This document shows positions 1 to 9,494 of a DNA stretch of 64,000 nt, in pieces (positions within the stretch are counted from its first letter, which is position 1; each line of letters starts with the position of its first letter). The notes under the pieces were generated by a model. The model saw only the letters and a program-made list of their open reading frames with translations, did not search any database and was not told where the DNA came from. Location of the stretch: positions 186,001-250,000 of the forward strand of contig JAHCVB010000001.1 in the NCBI GenBank assembly GCA_024648745.1, written 5' to 3'. The translations under genes were made by a program, and so were the position numbers. This DNA is from Sodalis sp. Psp. Its GTDB lineage: Bacteria; Pseudomonadota; Gammaproteobacteria; Enterobacterales; Enterobacteriaceae.

Positions 1-1170
1 CAGAACATCTTTTACGTCGCCGGCCAGCACACCACCCTGAATTGCGGCACCAATCGCCACCGCTTCATCCGGGTTGACATCTTTACGTGGTTCTTTGCCG
101 AAGAAGTCAGAAACTTTTCTATGCACCAACGGCATACGGGTCTGACCGCCTACTAGAATTACATCTTTAATATCAGAAACCGACAGGCCAGCATCCTTCA
201 GCGCCACCTTCACGGGTTCTAGCGTGCGGTTGACTAGTTCTTCCACAAGAGACTCCAGTTTGGCGCGCGTCACCTTCAGGTTCATGTGTTTTGGACCGGT
301 GGCATCAGCTGTAATGTAAGGTAAATTAACGTCGGTCTGTTGCGCAGAGGACAACTCGATTTTCGCTTTCTCGGCAGCCTCCTTTAGACGCTGCATCGCC
401 AACGGATCGTTGCGTAGGTCAATACCCTGATCTTTCTTGAACTCTCCCACCAAGTAGTTGATCAGGCGACTGTCGAAGTCTTCACCACCAAGATGGGTGT
501 CACCATTAGTAGCTAATACCTCAAAGGTTTTTTCGCCGTCGACATCGTCAATTTCAATAATTGAAATATCAAAGGTACCGCCACCTAGGTCATAAACTGC
601 GATAGTACGATTGCCTGTTTCTTTATCCATACCATAGGCCAGCGCAGCGGCGGTCGGTTCATTGATGATACGTTTTACATCCAAACCAGAGACACGGCCA
701 GCGTCCTTGGTTGCTTGGCGCTGCGTATCGTTAAAATAGGCCGGAACGGTAATAACTGCTTCAGTGACCGGTTCGCCCAGATAATCTTCCGCGGTCTTTT
801 TCATTTTTTTTAGAATTTCAGCGGAAATCTGCGGGGGCGCCATTTTTTGGCCTTTGACATCCACCCAAGCATCACCATTATCGGATGAGATGATTTTGTA
901 CGGCATGATACTTACATCCCTCTGGACCTCTTCATCTTGAAAACGACGGCCAATTAGACGTTTGATAGCGAACAATGTATTCTGCGGGTTAGTGACGGAC
1001 TGACGTTTAGCCGGTTGGCCAACTAGAATTTCATCATCCTGAGTATAGGCAATGATAGAAGGAGTAGTACGATCACCTTCGCTATTTTCAAGTACGCGAG
1101 GTTTGCTACCTTCGATAATTGCAATGCAGGAGTTGGTCGTACCCAAGTCGATACCAATGATTTTTCCCAT
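1..1170 (-). CDS. dnaK: DnaK chaperone (Hsp70), 5' part only
   Basis: This is the N-terminal 390 codons of the cytoplasmic Hsp70 chaperone; the frame stays open to base 1, so the rest lies outside the window. It begins [15 protein letters not shown], the phosphate-1 ATP-binding motif, and carries the phosphate-2 region [11 protein letters not shown]. The last visible residues (AGDVKDVL) sit at the boundary between the nucleotide-binding domain and the linker. Hsp70 folds and refolds proteins with DnaJ and GrpE; dnaJ would follow off the left edge. The ATG at 1168-1170 is preceded by GGAG. A sigma32-type promoter lies about 140 bases upstream. The gene appears intact as far as visible. Confidence 0.97.
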   Translation of the reverse strand, partial: MGKIIGIDLGTTNSCIAIIEGSKPRVLENSEGDRTTPSIIAYTQDDEILVGQPAKRQSVTNPQNTLFAIKRLIGRRFQDEEVQRDVSIMPYKIISSDNGDAWVDVKGQKMAPPQISAEILKKMKKTAEDYLGEPVTEAVITVPAYFNDTQRQATKDAGRVSGLDVKRIINEPTAAALAYGMDKETGNRTIAVYDLGGGTFDISIIEIDDVDGEKTFEVLATNGDTHLGGEDFDSRLINYLVGEFKKDQGIDLRNDPLAMQRLKEAAEKAKIELSSAQQTDVNLPYITADATGPKHMNLKVTRAKLESLVEELVNRTLEPVKVALKDAGLSVSDIKDVILVGGQTRMPLVHRKVSDFFGKEPRKDVNPDEAVAIGAAIQGGVLAGDVKDVL

Positions 1171-2047
1171 CTAAACATCTCCACTAAAATTTCAATTTTT
1201 GCTGTAGTCATAAACATGATATGCGGCCGAAAATGAGCTTTTCAAGTTTCGTTGCCCAATATTTCCCAAGTTCAATAAACGCTGGATGCAAATACGTTGG
1301 ATGAAAATTAAGATGGGGGCATGGCGGCATGCATCAAGGGGCAAAAGTAAAAAAATCCAGCAGATGATGCTGTATTTCACTAGGTGTGTATTTTTAACCT
1401 TTGTAGCGCGACGATTTTATTGGTAGAAGTGGTCTTAGCGTTTCGTCTGATCCTTAGTGGTCGTTACAGCACCGCTTGGATCTACTCAGTAGTGTCAAAG
1501 TACATAGTTCAGATACGCCAGAAACAAAAATTTTAGCACGATGCTTTGTCGGAGTGGCTTTCATCAGACGGTCACCATTATCGGAATCAAACCTCCAAAT
1601 AGGATAGGTGGGAGCCATGGTTTAGTGCAATCGACCATCTGTCTGTGAGTTCTCTGTGAATAGCGTCGTCGATTTTAGTCTCAGTTGCCATAGTGGTGTA
1701 GAAAGAAAAGAAATGAGACACTGGCTGATAAATTTAACAAAACGCTAACAGAACTAGGGAAATGTAACAATGCAGTTTTGATCAATCTTGTCTCAGACGA
1801 ATATTGCCAAGCTGTGGCAGGCTGAGCATTAAGGAAGACTCGTTAAGTCGAGGTTCCTGATCGAAAAAACAGTAGCTATGGTGACTAATCTAACTTTGAT
1901 AATATCGAAGCACTATCGAAGCACTAACGCAGCTGGAACAGTTGCAAGTGTTCAATGCTGACAGATACCATTTTAATATCGCTGACTCTGGAAAATGAGT
2001 GGTATTCAAACGACTGCATAGGCTGATAACGTCGCTTCACGGGAGCG
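1171..2047. other. Spacer between dnaK and thrC
   Basis: About 0.88 kb without a supportable gene. It contains the dnaK leader and heat-shock promoter (1311-1338). Near 1903-1924 an 11-base unit (TATCGAAGCAC) is repeated twice in tandem. In E. coli this interval holds talB, mog, satP and small genes; I could not place any of them here on the expected strand. It is probably decayed DNA. Confidence 0.6.
1311..1338 (-). promoter_or_regulatory. Sigma32 (heat-shock) promoter of dnaK
   Basis: Read on the minus strand, a -35 element CCCTTGAT (CTTGAT at 1333-1338) is followed after 14 bases by CCCCATCT (1311-1318). From memory the E. coli dnaK P1 promoter has CTTGAT, a 14-base spacer and CCCCATTT, so elements and spacing match almost exactly. 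It lies about 140 bases upstream of the dnaK ATG. Such conservation beside an otherwise decayed spacer suggests that heat-shock control by RpoH is still selected. Confidence 0.85.
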
Positions 2048-3337
2048 TTACTTCGCCAGGCTTAGCATCAGATGGCGCAGAGCGTCAAATTGCGCCGGCA
2101 TACGCACTGATAACAGTGGCAATGACGCACGTACTGCCAGTGCCGGAGGCAGGGGCAAGCTCCGACCAAGAATGCTCTCTACTGATTCCTGAAATTTAGC
2201 TGGGTGAGCAGTACTAAGGAACAGTCCGTATTCGCCAGGCTTGAGACTATCACGCAGCAGACGGTAGGCGACGGCAGCATGTGGCTCGGAGATGTAGCCT
2301 ATCGTCGCCATTTCGCGCATAGTGTTGGCAGTAGCTTTATCATTGACGCAACCATAGCCAAGCGTATCCAACTGCCAGTTTTTGCGCCGGAACAATTCCT
2401 CTACCCGAGGCCAGTTATTAGGTTGGCTGACATCCATTGCGTTCGACAGCGTAGCGATAGTGGGATTGGGGAACCATTTGCCGCTGTTTAGAAAACGTGG
2501 CACGGTGTCATTAGCGTTAGTAGCGGCGATAAAGCGCTTTACAGGCAGTCCCATGGTTTTCGCCAGCAAGCCCGCAGTTAAATCTCCGAAGTTTCCGCTT
2601 GGCACTGACACCACCAGCTGATTGCGTGCTGGTTGTGGCAGTTGTGCCATCGCTTCAAAATAATAGCAAACCTGCGCCAAAAGCCGGCTAATATTAATAG
2701 AATTGGCGGAGTTCAGCCTAAGCATCTGTTTTAGCTCTTGGTCGTCAAACGCCTGTTTTATTAACATCTGGCAGGTATCAAAATCTCCCTCTACAGCCAC
2801 GGTGTGAATATTATCGCCGAGCGTACAGAACAGTTTTTCTTGCAGAGGGCTGATTTTACCTTGTGGATAGAGGATCACCACCCGCACATTTTCCAGGCCA
2901 TAAAACGCGTGAGCTACCGCAGCGCCAGTATCGCCGGAGGTGGCAGTCAGGATGGTCACCAGTTGTCCCTGGTCCATTTCGATGAGCATTTGCGCCATAA
3001 AGCGGCTGCCAAAATCTTTAAACGCTAGAGTTGGGCCGTAAAATAACTCCAGCGCCGCAATATCATCACTCACCGGAACTACTGGCACCGGAAATTCAAA
3101 TGCCGCTGCTACCCGCGCCAACACTCGTTCTAGGGGTAGTTCGTCGCCGATATAGGCCGACAAAATACGTGCGCTACGGTTAATAAAATCCATTTCCAGC
3201 AACATGTCAATCTCGATCAAGGAAAACTCGGGCAGCTCCATTGGGAAGAATAGCCCCTGATGACGGCCGAGGCCTTGCTTCATTGCCTGGGAGAAGTTGA
3301 CCTGTTCGTTATGTTCCTTGATATTATAAAGTTTCAT
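2048..3337 (-). CDS. thrC: Threonine synthase
   Basis: PLP-dependent enzyme that converts O-phospho-L-homoserine to L-threonine, the last step of threonine synthesis. It has 429 residues against 428 in E. coli and aligns throughout. The PLP-lysine region reads GPTLAFKDFGSRFMAQ, and SGDTGAAVAHAF and SVPSGNFGDLTAG are conserved. Two adjacent ATGs occur at 3338-3340 and 3335-3337; I chose the second because it gives the usual MKLYN start. The thrB stop is at 3341-3343, so the genes are nearly contiguous. It is the last gene of a thrABC operon. No lesion is seen. Confidence 0.96.
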   Translation of the reverse strand: MKLYNIKEHNEQVNFSQAMKQGLGRHQGLFFPMELPEFSLIEIDMLLEMDFINRSARILSAYIGDELPLERVLARVAAAFEFPVPVVPVSDDIAALELFYGPTLAFKDFGSRFMAQMLIEMDQGQLVTILTATSGDTGAAVAHAFYGLENVRVVILYPQGKISPLQEKLFCTLGDNIHTVAVEGDFDTCQMLIKQAFDDQELKQMLRLNSANSINISRLLAQVCYYFEAMAQLPQPARNQLVVSVPSGNFGDLTAGLLAKTMGLPVKRFIAATNANDTVPRFLNSGKWFPNPTIATLSNAMDVSQPNNWPRVEELFRRKNWQLDTLGYGCVNDKATANTMREMATIGYISEPHAAVAYRLLRDSLKPGEYGLFLSTAHPAKFQESVESILGRSLPLPPALAVRASLPLLSVRMPAQFDALRHLMLSLAK

Positions 3338-3340
3338 CAT

Positions 3341-4273
3341 TCAATCCATCATTATACGCGCACCAGATGCATCCAGACGACAGATATGAACAAAACCTTC
3401 GTCATTTTGCAAGTAGTGTTGTGTCAGCCAGTCGGCAGCGCGCGTCGCGGTATTCTGACGATCACAAATAGCAAATAGTGTCGGCCCGGAGCCGGAAATA
3501 CCGCAGGCCAGTGCGCCAATATCGCCTACCACCTGGCGCGCGTCGGCAAAACCCGACAGCAGCTGAGTGCGATACGGCTCGGCGATAACATCTTTCATCA
3601 GTTTAGCCGCAAGTGCGGGCTGTTGAGTATGGCAGGCATGTACAAAGCCTGCTAGATAACGCCCATAGCTAATACAGTCTTGGCGGCGATATTGCGCCGG
3701 TAGAATTGCCCGTGCCTCGGTGGTGCTGATCTTAATGCCGGGATAGGCCATCACCCATAACCAATCGGCAAAACCAGGCACTGACTGAATGATGATACCG
3801 TTTTCTTCCAGCATCAGCTGCATACCGCCGAGAAAACAGGGCGCTACATTGTCGAAATGCACTCCACCAGAGATGCGCCCTTCCATTTCCCCCATCAACA
3901 TCAACATCTGATCATCACTTAACGGACGCTCGCAAAGCGCATTCATAGCCACCAGCGCTGCTACCACCGAACAGGCGCTGGATCCCAGACCAGAGCCAAT
4001 AGGCATATTTTTTTCCAGCTGCATGGCGACCGGCACCATTTCCCCTACCAACTCGCAGAACCGTTTCCAGCACTGGTAAACGATATTTTGTTCTTGCTCT
4101 ACCGGCAGCTTGTCGACGAAACGCCCTGCGTTTTGCAGGCTGAAGTGGTCGGCTCGCGTCACGCTGACGCAATCACCCAGTAATGTGCCGTCAACCGGTG
4201 ATACTGCAGCGCCCAGTACATCAAATCCCACACTTATGTTGCCAATCGAGGCCGGTGCATACACTTTGATCAC
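3341..4273 (-). CDS. thrB: Homoserine kinase
   Basis: GHMP-family kinase that phosphorylates L-homoserine with ATP to O-phosphohomoserine, the substrate of ThrC. It has 310 residues, as in E. coli. The GHMP ATP-binding loop is visible as [17 protein letters not shown] near residue 90, and the C-terminal GSGPTLFAI is present. The start codon is GTG at 4271-4273, preceded by AGGAG. The gene begins nine bases after the thrA stop codon and abuts thrC, consistent with one thrABC transcript. No lesion is seen. Confidence 0.96.
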   Translation of the reverse strand: MIKVYAPASIGNISVGFDVLGAAVSPVDGTLLGDCVSVTRADHFSLQNAGRFVDKLPVEQEQNIVYQCWKRFCELVGEMVPVAMQLEKNMPIGSGLGSSACSVVAALVAMNALCERPLSDDQMLMLMGEMEGRISGGVHFDNVAPCFLGGMQLMLEENGIIIQSVPGFADWLWVMAYPGIKISTTEARAILPAQYRRQDCISYGRYLAGFVHACHTQQPALAAKLMKDVIAEPYRTQLLSGFADARQVVGDIGALACGISGSGPTLFAICDRQNTATRAADWLTQHYLQNDEGFVHICRLDASGARIMMD

Positions 4274-4282
4274 GTTAAACTC

Positions 4283-6733
4283 CTAACTTCCAGAAAGTGT
4301 ACGTAAAAGATCAGCAAACACTCCGGCAGCGGTGACATTATTTCCGGCTCCGTATCCACGTAATACCAATGGTAACGGTTGATAGTAGCGAGTTGAAAAC
4401 GCCAGTGCATTCTCCCCGTCTTTAACTTTAAACAGCGGATCGGTGGCGTCAATCGCCTCGATTTTCACTTTACAGCGTCCTTCATCGATGCTACCAACAT
4501 AGCGCAGTACTCGGCCTTCGGATCGAGCCGCCGACACTCTGGCGGCGAATTCATCGTCAAGGACAGGCAACCGAGCAAGGAAACTTTCCGTATCGCCGCT
4601 GGCATCAAAGCTTTCCGGTAGTACTGACTCAACATCAACATCTGCTAGTTCCAGCGTATACCCCGCTTCACGCGCCAGGATCAGCAACTTACGTGCCACA
4701 TCCATTCCGGAAAGATCATCGCGTGGATCGGGTTCTGTAAAACCATTGTCACGCGCTATTCCCATTGCTGTTGACAGCGGCATGCTTTCGTCCAACTTGC
4801 CGAAAATAAAAGACAGCGATCCAGAAAGAATACCGGAAAAGCGAGTTAACTCGTCTCCAGCATTTAATAAATTCTGAAAGTTTTCGATTACTGGTAGGCC
4901 GGCACCAACATTAGTATCGTAAAGAAATTTACGACGCGAAGCCAACGCGGCAGCGCGCATTTTATGGTAATAATCCATCGAGGTAGCATTGGCTCTCTTG
5001 TTCGAAGTAACCACATGGAAACTGTTCGCTAAGAAATCTGCATATTGATTAGCCATCGCTTCACTACTGGTACAATCGACGATGACCGGATTAATCAGGT
5101 GATACTCTTTCACCAGTCGGATTAGACGACCCAGATTGAATGGCTCTCGTGCTCTAGCAAGCGCCGCCTGCCAGTGATTCAGATCGATGCCGTGCACGTT
5201 GGTCAGTAAGGCACGCGAATTGGCGATACCGAAAACCCGCAAATCGACATGCTTGCCTTTCAGACAGAGATGCTGACGGCGGATCTGTTCAATCAGTGTA
5301 CTGCCAATACTGCCTGCGCCGATGATGAACACTTCAATAACCTGATCAGTGTTGAATAGCATCTGATGAGCAACCCGTACACCAGTGGCAATGCTGTCAT
5401 TATCCACCACAACCGAAATGGAGCGTTCGGATGATCCCTGAACGATAGCGATGATATTAATATTAGCCCGGGCTAGCGCTGCAAACAGCTTAGCTGACAG
5501 TCCGCGCTGCGTACGCATGCTGTCACCAACCATCGAAATAATCGCTAGCTGGGACATAATATCTAGCGGTTCTAGCAAGCCATCCTTCAGCTCCAGATAA
5601 AATTCCTCCTCTAGAGCTTTTCGGGCACCTGATAACTCATGCTGAGGTATGCAAAAGCTGATGCTATATTCCGAGGAAGATTGGGTAATCAGCATCACTG
5701 AACTTCCGGTACGTGATACGGCCGCAAAAACCCGCGCTACCATGCCGATCACACCTTTCATCCCCGGGCCAGAGACATTGATCATTGCCATATTATTTAG
5801 ATGGGTGATACCTTTAATTGGATTGCCTTCCTTGCCTCCAGTCGGTCCAATTAGAGTACCGGGCGCCTGTGGATTGATCGTGTTTTTAATTAGACAGGGA
5901 ATTTGGAACTGCGCGATAGGAACAATGGTGCGAGGATGAAGAATTTTAGCACCAAAGTAGGATAGATCCATTGCCTCCTGATACGAGAGCGAACTGAGTA
6001 ATTGCGCGTCCGGCACCTGGTTGGGATCACAGGTATAGACACCATCCACGTCCGTCCAGATTTCGCAACGATCGGCGCGTAGACAAGCTGCCAACACTGC
6101 CGCAGAGTAGTCGGATCCATTGCGGCCTAACACTACCAGTTCACCATGTTCATTACCAGCGGTGAATCCCGCCATCAGAATAATGTGGTCAGGAGGAATG
6201 GCGACATCGTTAATGCGACTAGTTGATGCTGCGATATCAACTGTAGATTCCAGATAGCTTCCCTGCGCTAGTAATTTTTCCACCGGATTGATAACTGTTA
6301 CGTCAAACCCGCGCGCGATAAGAATCGCTTCCATCAGTACGATGGAAAGCTTCTCGCCACGGCAGATTATTTCGGCGTTGACACTGTCTGGACAGTGCTT
6401 CAGTAATGATACACCGTGCAATAGCTGCTTTAGCTGTGCGAATTCCTGATTCACCACACTACGTTGTGTCGCGCGATCAAAACCCGGCTGCAATACAGCC
6501 AAACTGTCCACAAGTGAAGTGAAAACTTGTTCGACATCAAGGATATTTTGTTGAATATCATTGCCGTTGAGCGTGCGGTCGATCATCGTAACCAAATGGT
6601 TAGTAACGTTGGCTGGAGCCGATAATACCGCCGCGACCTGTTCCTGGTGGCTACTACTTTCAAGGATATCGGCAACACAGATAAAACGCTTCGCGTTGGC
6701 TACTGAGGTACCGCCAAATTTCAGTACTCGCAT
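4283..6733 (-). CDS. thrA: Bifunctional aspartokinase I / homoserine dehydrogenase I
   Basis: Fused enzyme of 816 residues (820 in E. coli) catalysing the first and third steps of threonine synthesis. The N-terminal aspartokinase begins [17 protein letters not shown]. The middle holds paired ACT-type regulatory segments ([21 protein letters not shown]). The C-terminal homoserine dehydrogenase starts near residue 450 with [11 protein letters not shown] and includes [13 protein letters not shown]. The ATG at 6731-6733 matches the family start; an in-frame ATG at 6773-6775 would add 14 residues that lie over the attenuator and is rejected. GGAG precedes the chosen start. It is the first structural gene of the thr operon. 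Threonine feedback control is expected for the family but cannot be judged here. Confidence 0.97.
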   Translation of the reverse strand: MRVLKFGGTSVANAKRFICVADILESSSHQEQVAAVLSAPANVTNHLVTMIDRTLNGNDIQQNILDVEQVFTSLVDSLAVLQPGFDRATQRSVVNQEFAQLKQLLHGVSLLKHCPDSVNAEIICRGEKLSIVLMEAILIARGFDVTVINPVEKLLAQGSYLESTVDIAASTSRINDVAIPPDHIILMAGFTAGNEHGELVVLGRNGSDYSAAVLAACLRADRCEIWTDVDGVYTCDPNQVPDAQLLSSLSYQEAMDLSYFGAKILHPRTIVPIAQFQIPCLIKNTINPQAPGTLIGPTGGKEGNPIKGITHLNNMAMINVSGPGMKGVIGMVARVFAAVSRTGSSVMLITQSSSEYSISFCIPQHELSGARKALEEEFYLELKDGLLEPLDIMSQLAIISMVGDSMRTQRGLSAKLFAALARANINIIAIVQGSSERSISVVVDNDSIATGVRVAHQMLFNTDQVIEVFIIGAGSIGSTLIEQIRRQHLCLKGKHVDLRVFGIANSRALLTNVHGIDLNHWQAALARAREPFNLGRLIRLVKEYHLINPVIVDCTSSEAMANQYADFLANSFHVVTSNKRANATSMDYYHKMRAAALASRRKFLYDTNVGAGLPVIENFQNLLNAGDELTRFSGILSGSLSFIFGKLDESMPLSTAMGIARDNGFTEPDPRDDLSGMDVARKLLILAREAGYTLELADVDVESVLPESFDASGDTESFLARLPVLDDEFAARVSAARSEGRVLRYVGSIDEGRCKVKIEAIDATDPLFKVKDGENALAFSTRYYQPLPLVLRGYGAGNNVTAAGVFADLLRTLSGS

Positions 6734-6768
6734 TTTTGTTTCATCTCCTGAATTAAGCTGAAAGACAG

Positions 6769-6789
6769 CCCACACTGTTAAGGTACGAG
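6769..6789 (-). terminator. Decayed thr attenuator hairpin
   Basis: Between the leader peptide and thrA, the minus strand reads CTCGTAC, a 7-base loop, then GTGTGGG. The arms pair over seven positions, but four are G-U wobbles. The tract after it is CTGTCTTTC rather than a run of U. The preceding TACAGGAA and the loop resemble the E. coli thr attenuator as I recall it, which has a strong GC stem and nine Us. I infer a homologous attenuator that has lost most terminating strength. Confidence 0.6.
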
Positions 6790-6810
6790 TTTTGTAAATT
6801 CCTGTATACG

Positions 6811-6885
6811 TCAGCTCGCGCTGCTACCCGCAATGGTATCGGTGGTAGTAAAAATGATGATGATGTGGCTAAAGAGGATGCTCAT
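6811..6885 (-). CDS. thrL: thr operon leader peptide
   Basis: Short 24-residue frame, [20 protein letters not shown] followed by SSAS, between the thr promoter and the attenuator-like hairpin. It contains four consecutive Ile codons, three consecutive Thr codons and further Thr and Ile, the codons sensed by threonine-operon attenuation. The E. coli leader is 21 residues and similarly Thr/Ile-rich. I see no strong Shine-Dalgarno sequence before the ATG at 6883-6885. Position, orientation and codon content support a true leader peptide, though it may no longer attenuate well. Confidence 0.75.
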   Translation of the reverse strand: MSILFSHIIIIFTTTDTIAGSSAS

Positions 6886-6916
6886 AATAGTTAGATCATT
6901 ACTTTTTATTAGTTAC

Positions 6917-6945
6917 TGGTTAAAGCAATTAGCAACTAATGTCAA
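6917..6945 (-). promoter_or_regulatory. Sigma70 promoter of the thr operon
   Basis: Minus-strand TTGACA (6940-6945), a 17-base spacer and TAACCA (6917-6922). The spacer ends in TGCTT, so the stretch reads CTTTAACCA, as I recall in the E. coli thr promoter. It lies about 30 bases upstream of the leader-peptide ATG. The -10 is a poor consensus match, but the alignment to the known promoter supports the call. Confidence 0.6.
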
Positions 6946-8153
6946 TGAATATCTGTTTATGGCACGCCCTGATTCCGATCCTATGCCAATCTGGAAAATC
7001 AGCGTTTTATTATGCTGTTAGCAGGTTGATAGGCAGGTATGGCTGCAAAATCCTATTGCGTTCTCATTTAGAGCTGCTTACAACACCCATGGCCGCATAT
7101 GAAAATAACAACCACTTAAATTATCAGATAAAACATGTTGTCATTTATGAAAAATTACCAGTTGGACAATTATAGAACGCATATCCACCTCAAGATGACT
7201 AAAATAAAAGGATGTTTAAGTAGAAATATCCGTATAGTGACGGTATCGGTGCAACGATCACCAAAAACGCCGATACATCGGGCTCATAGCTCGCTGATCG
7301 CCATTGTTTTACGCCGATCAGGTTACGATGTAAGAAATGACACATAATACATAAAGCGATATAAAAATTATCGATAGATTAGCCCTGTTCGCCAAATTAG
7401 GGCAGGTGTTGGTATTTATTTTTAATATACATCAGAAAAATGATATTACCTTAAGTGATAAATTTGGTTCATGTTATTATAATTCTGTTAACATTAGGAT
7501 TTATAAGGCGTTTGAGATTTAAAACAGACTCTAAATACAGGTAGGTGTTTCCGATAACGGAAAATTAATCATAATTAGGTACATTAACGTACTTAAGTGG
7601 AGAAGTGTTGGGGATTATGTTTGTTTTCATCCATACGTTAAAGACGACAGCGGTTTGGTATTTCACATTTCAATTACGTTAATAATTTTATATCTAAATA
7701 TATGATATTAAAGTCATTACCACTGAATATAAGACAGTTACCCGACTATCTACATTAAAAAGAATTTTTTAAAGTGAAGGGTTGCATGCTTTATGAAGCA
7801 ATCAATAGCACGGATGCGCCATGTCCTGTTGGAGTTATGACATTAACCTGGTGATCATGGGTATCAATCCACCAACTAAAAATACATGAAACATCGTTAG
7901 CATTACCCAGCAGCTACTCAGTAGCTTCTGCATTGAATCTCACCCATCTTCTAGAGAAAAATATCTAAGTGAAATCAAATGCCTGTCGTTGTCCCTTTAA
8001 CTGTCTGAGTCATACCCATAGGTAGCAGTCAATACACGCACTTTTTATTTTCTGGGATCACACCCTGATTTGTAGGGATTTTATTGTGGTGACGTGGCAA
8101 CCTTGCCTACAAAGCCTGGTTTCACCACGTTGGATGTGATATGTCTAACAGCG
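6946..8153. other. Long spacer between the thr promoter and gpmB
   Basis: About 1.2 kb of AT-rich sequence without an intact gene. E. coli has arcA and several other genes here. A possible arcA remnant at 7280-7450 is listed separately. I see nothing convincing in 7450-8153. Confidence 0.5.
7280..7450 (+). pseudogene. arcA: Possible remnant of arcA (response regulator)
   Basis: Short plus-strand stretches in different frames resemble the ArcA receiver domain in the right order: a segment ending RRSGYDV (compare EAEGYDV), then SDIKIID (compare SEYDINLVIMD), then LALFAKLGQVLVFIF (compare LLLARELREQANVALMFL). The strand is the one expected, since arcA faces away from thr in E. coli. Spacing requires deletions and stop codons interrupt every frame. 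The similarity is weak, so this stays tentative. Confidence 0.3.
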
Positions 8154-8801
8154 TTAAAGCTGTAATTCGTCCAGGGTGGGTATATCAAGATGGGAGACAT
8201 CTCCAGCTGTTTCTACTATCCAACCGTGGGCTAACCACGGGCTTTTTTGATAGTCTACGCGTGAGATAGAGCAATTACGCAGTCGCAGCCGTCGCTCAGC
8301 AAAAGCTGGTAGTCCCAGCACAGTGCTGATAAGGCAGCCAAGTGCTATGCCGTGGCTCACCAGCAGCGGTGTGCTACCTTCCGGCAGTGTTAGACAGCTG
8401 TTCAGAGCGGCGTTCATGCGCGTCGCCATTTCAGTCATCGATTCGCCACCCGGAATACGGCCGCCTTCGGTGCCATTAACCAGTTGTCGTCGCCAGCTTT
8501 CTTCTTCATCAGTCAGAGTAGCGATATCACGGGTTTCCAGTACCCCCATATCCAATTCACGTAGGCGTGGATCGGACGTTATTGTACAACCGCATCCGGT
8601 TGCGATAATCTCTGCAGTGCGGCGAGTGCGGCCCAGGTCGCTATTGATAACATGAGTGATACCTAATGTTTTGACCCGTTCGGTGACCAGCTCTGCCTGA
8701 CGTTTCCCTTTGGCGGTTAATGCACTATCAGATTGTCCCTGAATACGGTGCAACGCATTCCATTCAGTTTCGCCATGGCGCACAAGATAGACCTGTAACA
8801 T
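8154..8801 (-). CDS. gpmB: Histidine phosphatase family protein GpmB (YtjC)
   Basis: Histidine-phosphatase superfamily protein of 215 residues, the same length as E. coli GpmB. The catalytic motif LVRHGETEWN is at residues 6-15 and the second active-site histidine lies in LLVSHGIALG near residue 150. The family is named for similarity to phosphoglycerate mutase; the physiological substrate is uncertain and a phosphatase role is plausible. The ATG at 8799-8801 gives the family start MLQVYLVRHGE; an upstream in-frame ATG at 8861 would add 20 unrelated residues. A separate intact gpmA at 17.8 kb probably provides glycolytic mutase activity. It is isolated, with spacer on both sides. Confidence 0.92.
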   Translation of the reverse strand: MLQVYLVRHGETEWNALHRIQGQSDSALTAKGKRQAELVTERVKTLGITHVINSDLGRTRRTAEIIATGCGCTITSDPRLRELDMGVLETRDIATLTDEEESWRRQLVNGTEGGRIPGGESMTEMATRMNAALNSCLTLPEGSTPLLVSHGIALGCLISTVLGLPAFAERRLRLRNCSISRVDYQKSPWLAHGWIVETAGDVSHLDIPTLDELQL

Positions 8802-9494
8802 ACTTTTCTCCATATATACTGTGTATTTAAAGAGACTGGAGTTAAAAACTACTATGCACAATGTAGCTACTCACAACCCAGACAAGATCGGTGTTTTGTG
8901 GTATGCTTGTGATGATACATTTTGTTGGATAAACTGTATGGGTCAGAGCAGAAGCTGATGTAAGATAACATGACTTTGCTTAGATATTGAGAGTACGCAC
9001 GTACAGAACAATTCGCCAGCTTATAGTCATTTATTATATAAGAGAATCGATAGTGAGCGACAGGTTGGGTCAGAATTCGATCATGTTTGAATTTAGCCTC
9101 TAGTGAAAAAGACACAACAAACCACCTGACTCTTGATCCAGCCGCTGAGCTGACTCTACCAAGAGCGTTCTTAATTTCTTCTGTTCCCTGCTTCTCGGAA
9201 CAGCTATAAGTCAGTTAAGCAAATTTTATTCTTATGTTATCGCGACATGCCTCAATACGTCTACGACTCAACTTGAAAAATGATGTGAAGCTTAACTATA
9301 AGATAACTAACGCAGCCGAGTGCAGTAAAACTGCTGTAGAGGTAAGGCGGCATTATGATCTTGTTCTAATGCAAGATCCCTTGTTGTGTCATGGTTATTT
9401 CTATGGCAACTGGCTCCTCGATTGCATCAGAGGCTTGTTTCTAAAAGAAACACGGACTGTTATTTTCGTATTCATCAGTTTCTGAAGTAGCCTT
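8802..9494. other. Spacer between gpmB and radA
   Basis: About 0.7 kb. E. coli has yjjX, trpR, slt, yjjK and nadR here. I searched by eye for their motifs on both strands and found none. Open frames of about 80 codons (8867-9115 minus, 9234-9485 plus) resemble nothing I recognise. Treated as decayed DNA. Confidence 0.5.

Noticed and set aside
1925..2000. A plus-strand string (TQLEQLQVFNADRY) faintly like the transaldolase N-terminus
   Set aside because: talB should be on the minus strand in this neighbourhood, the match is a handful of residues, and nothing follows it.
6734..6775. N-terminal extension of ThrA by 14 residues from an upstream in-frame ATG
   Set aside because: It covers the attenuator-like sequence and lacks similarity; ATG 6731-6733 has a ribosome-binding site and the family start.
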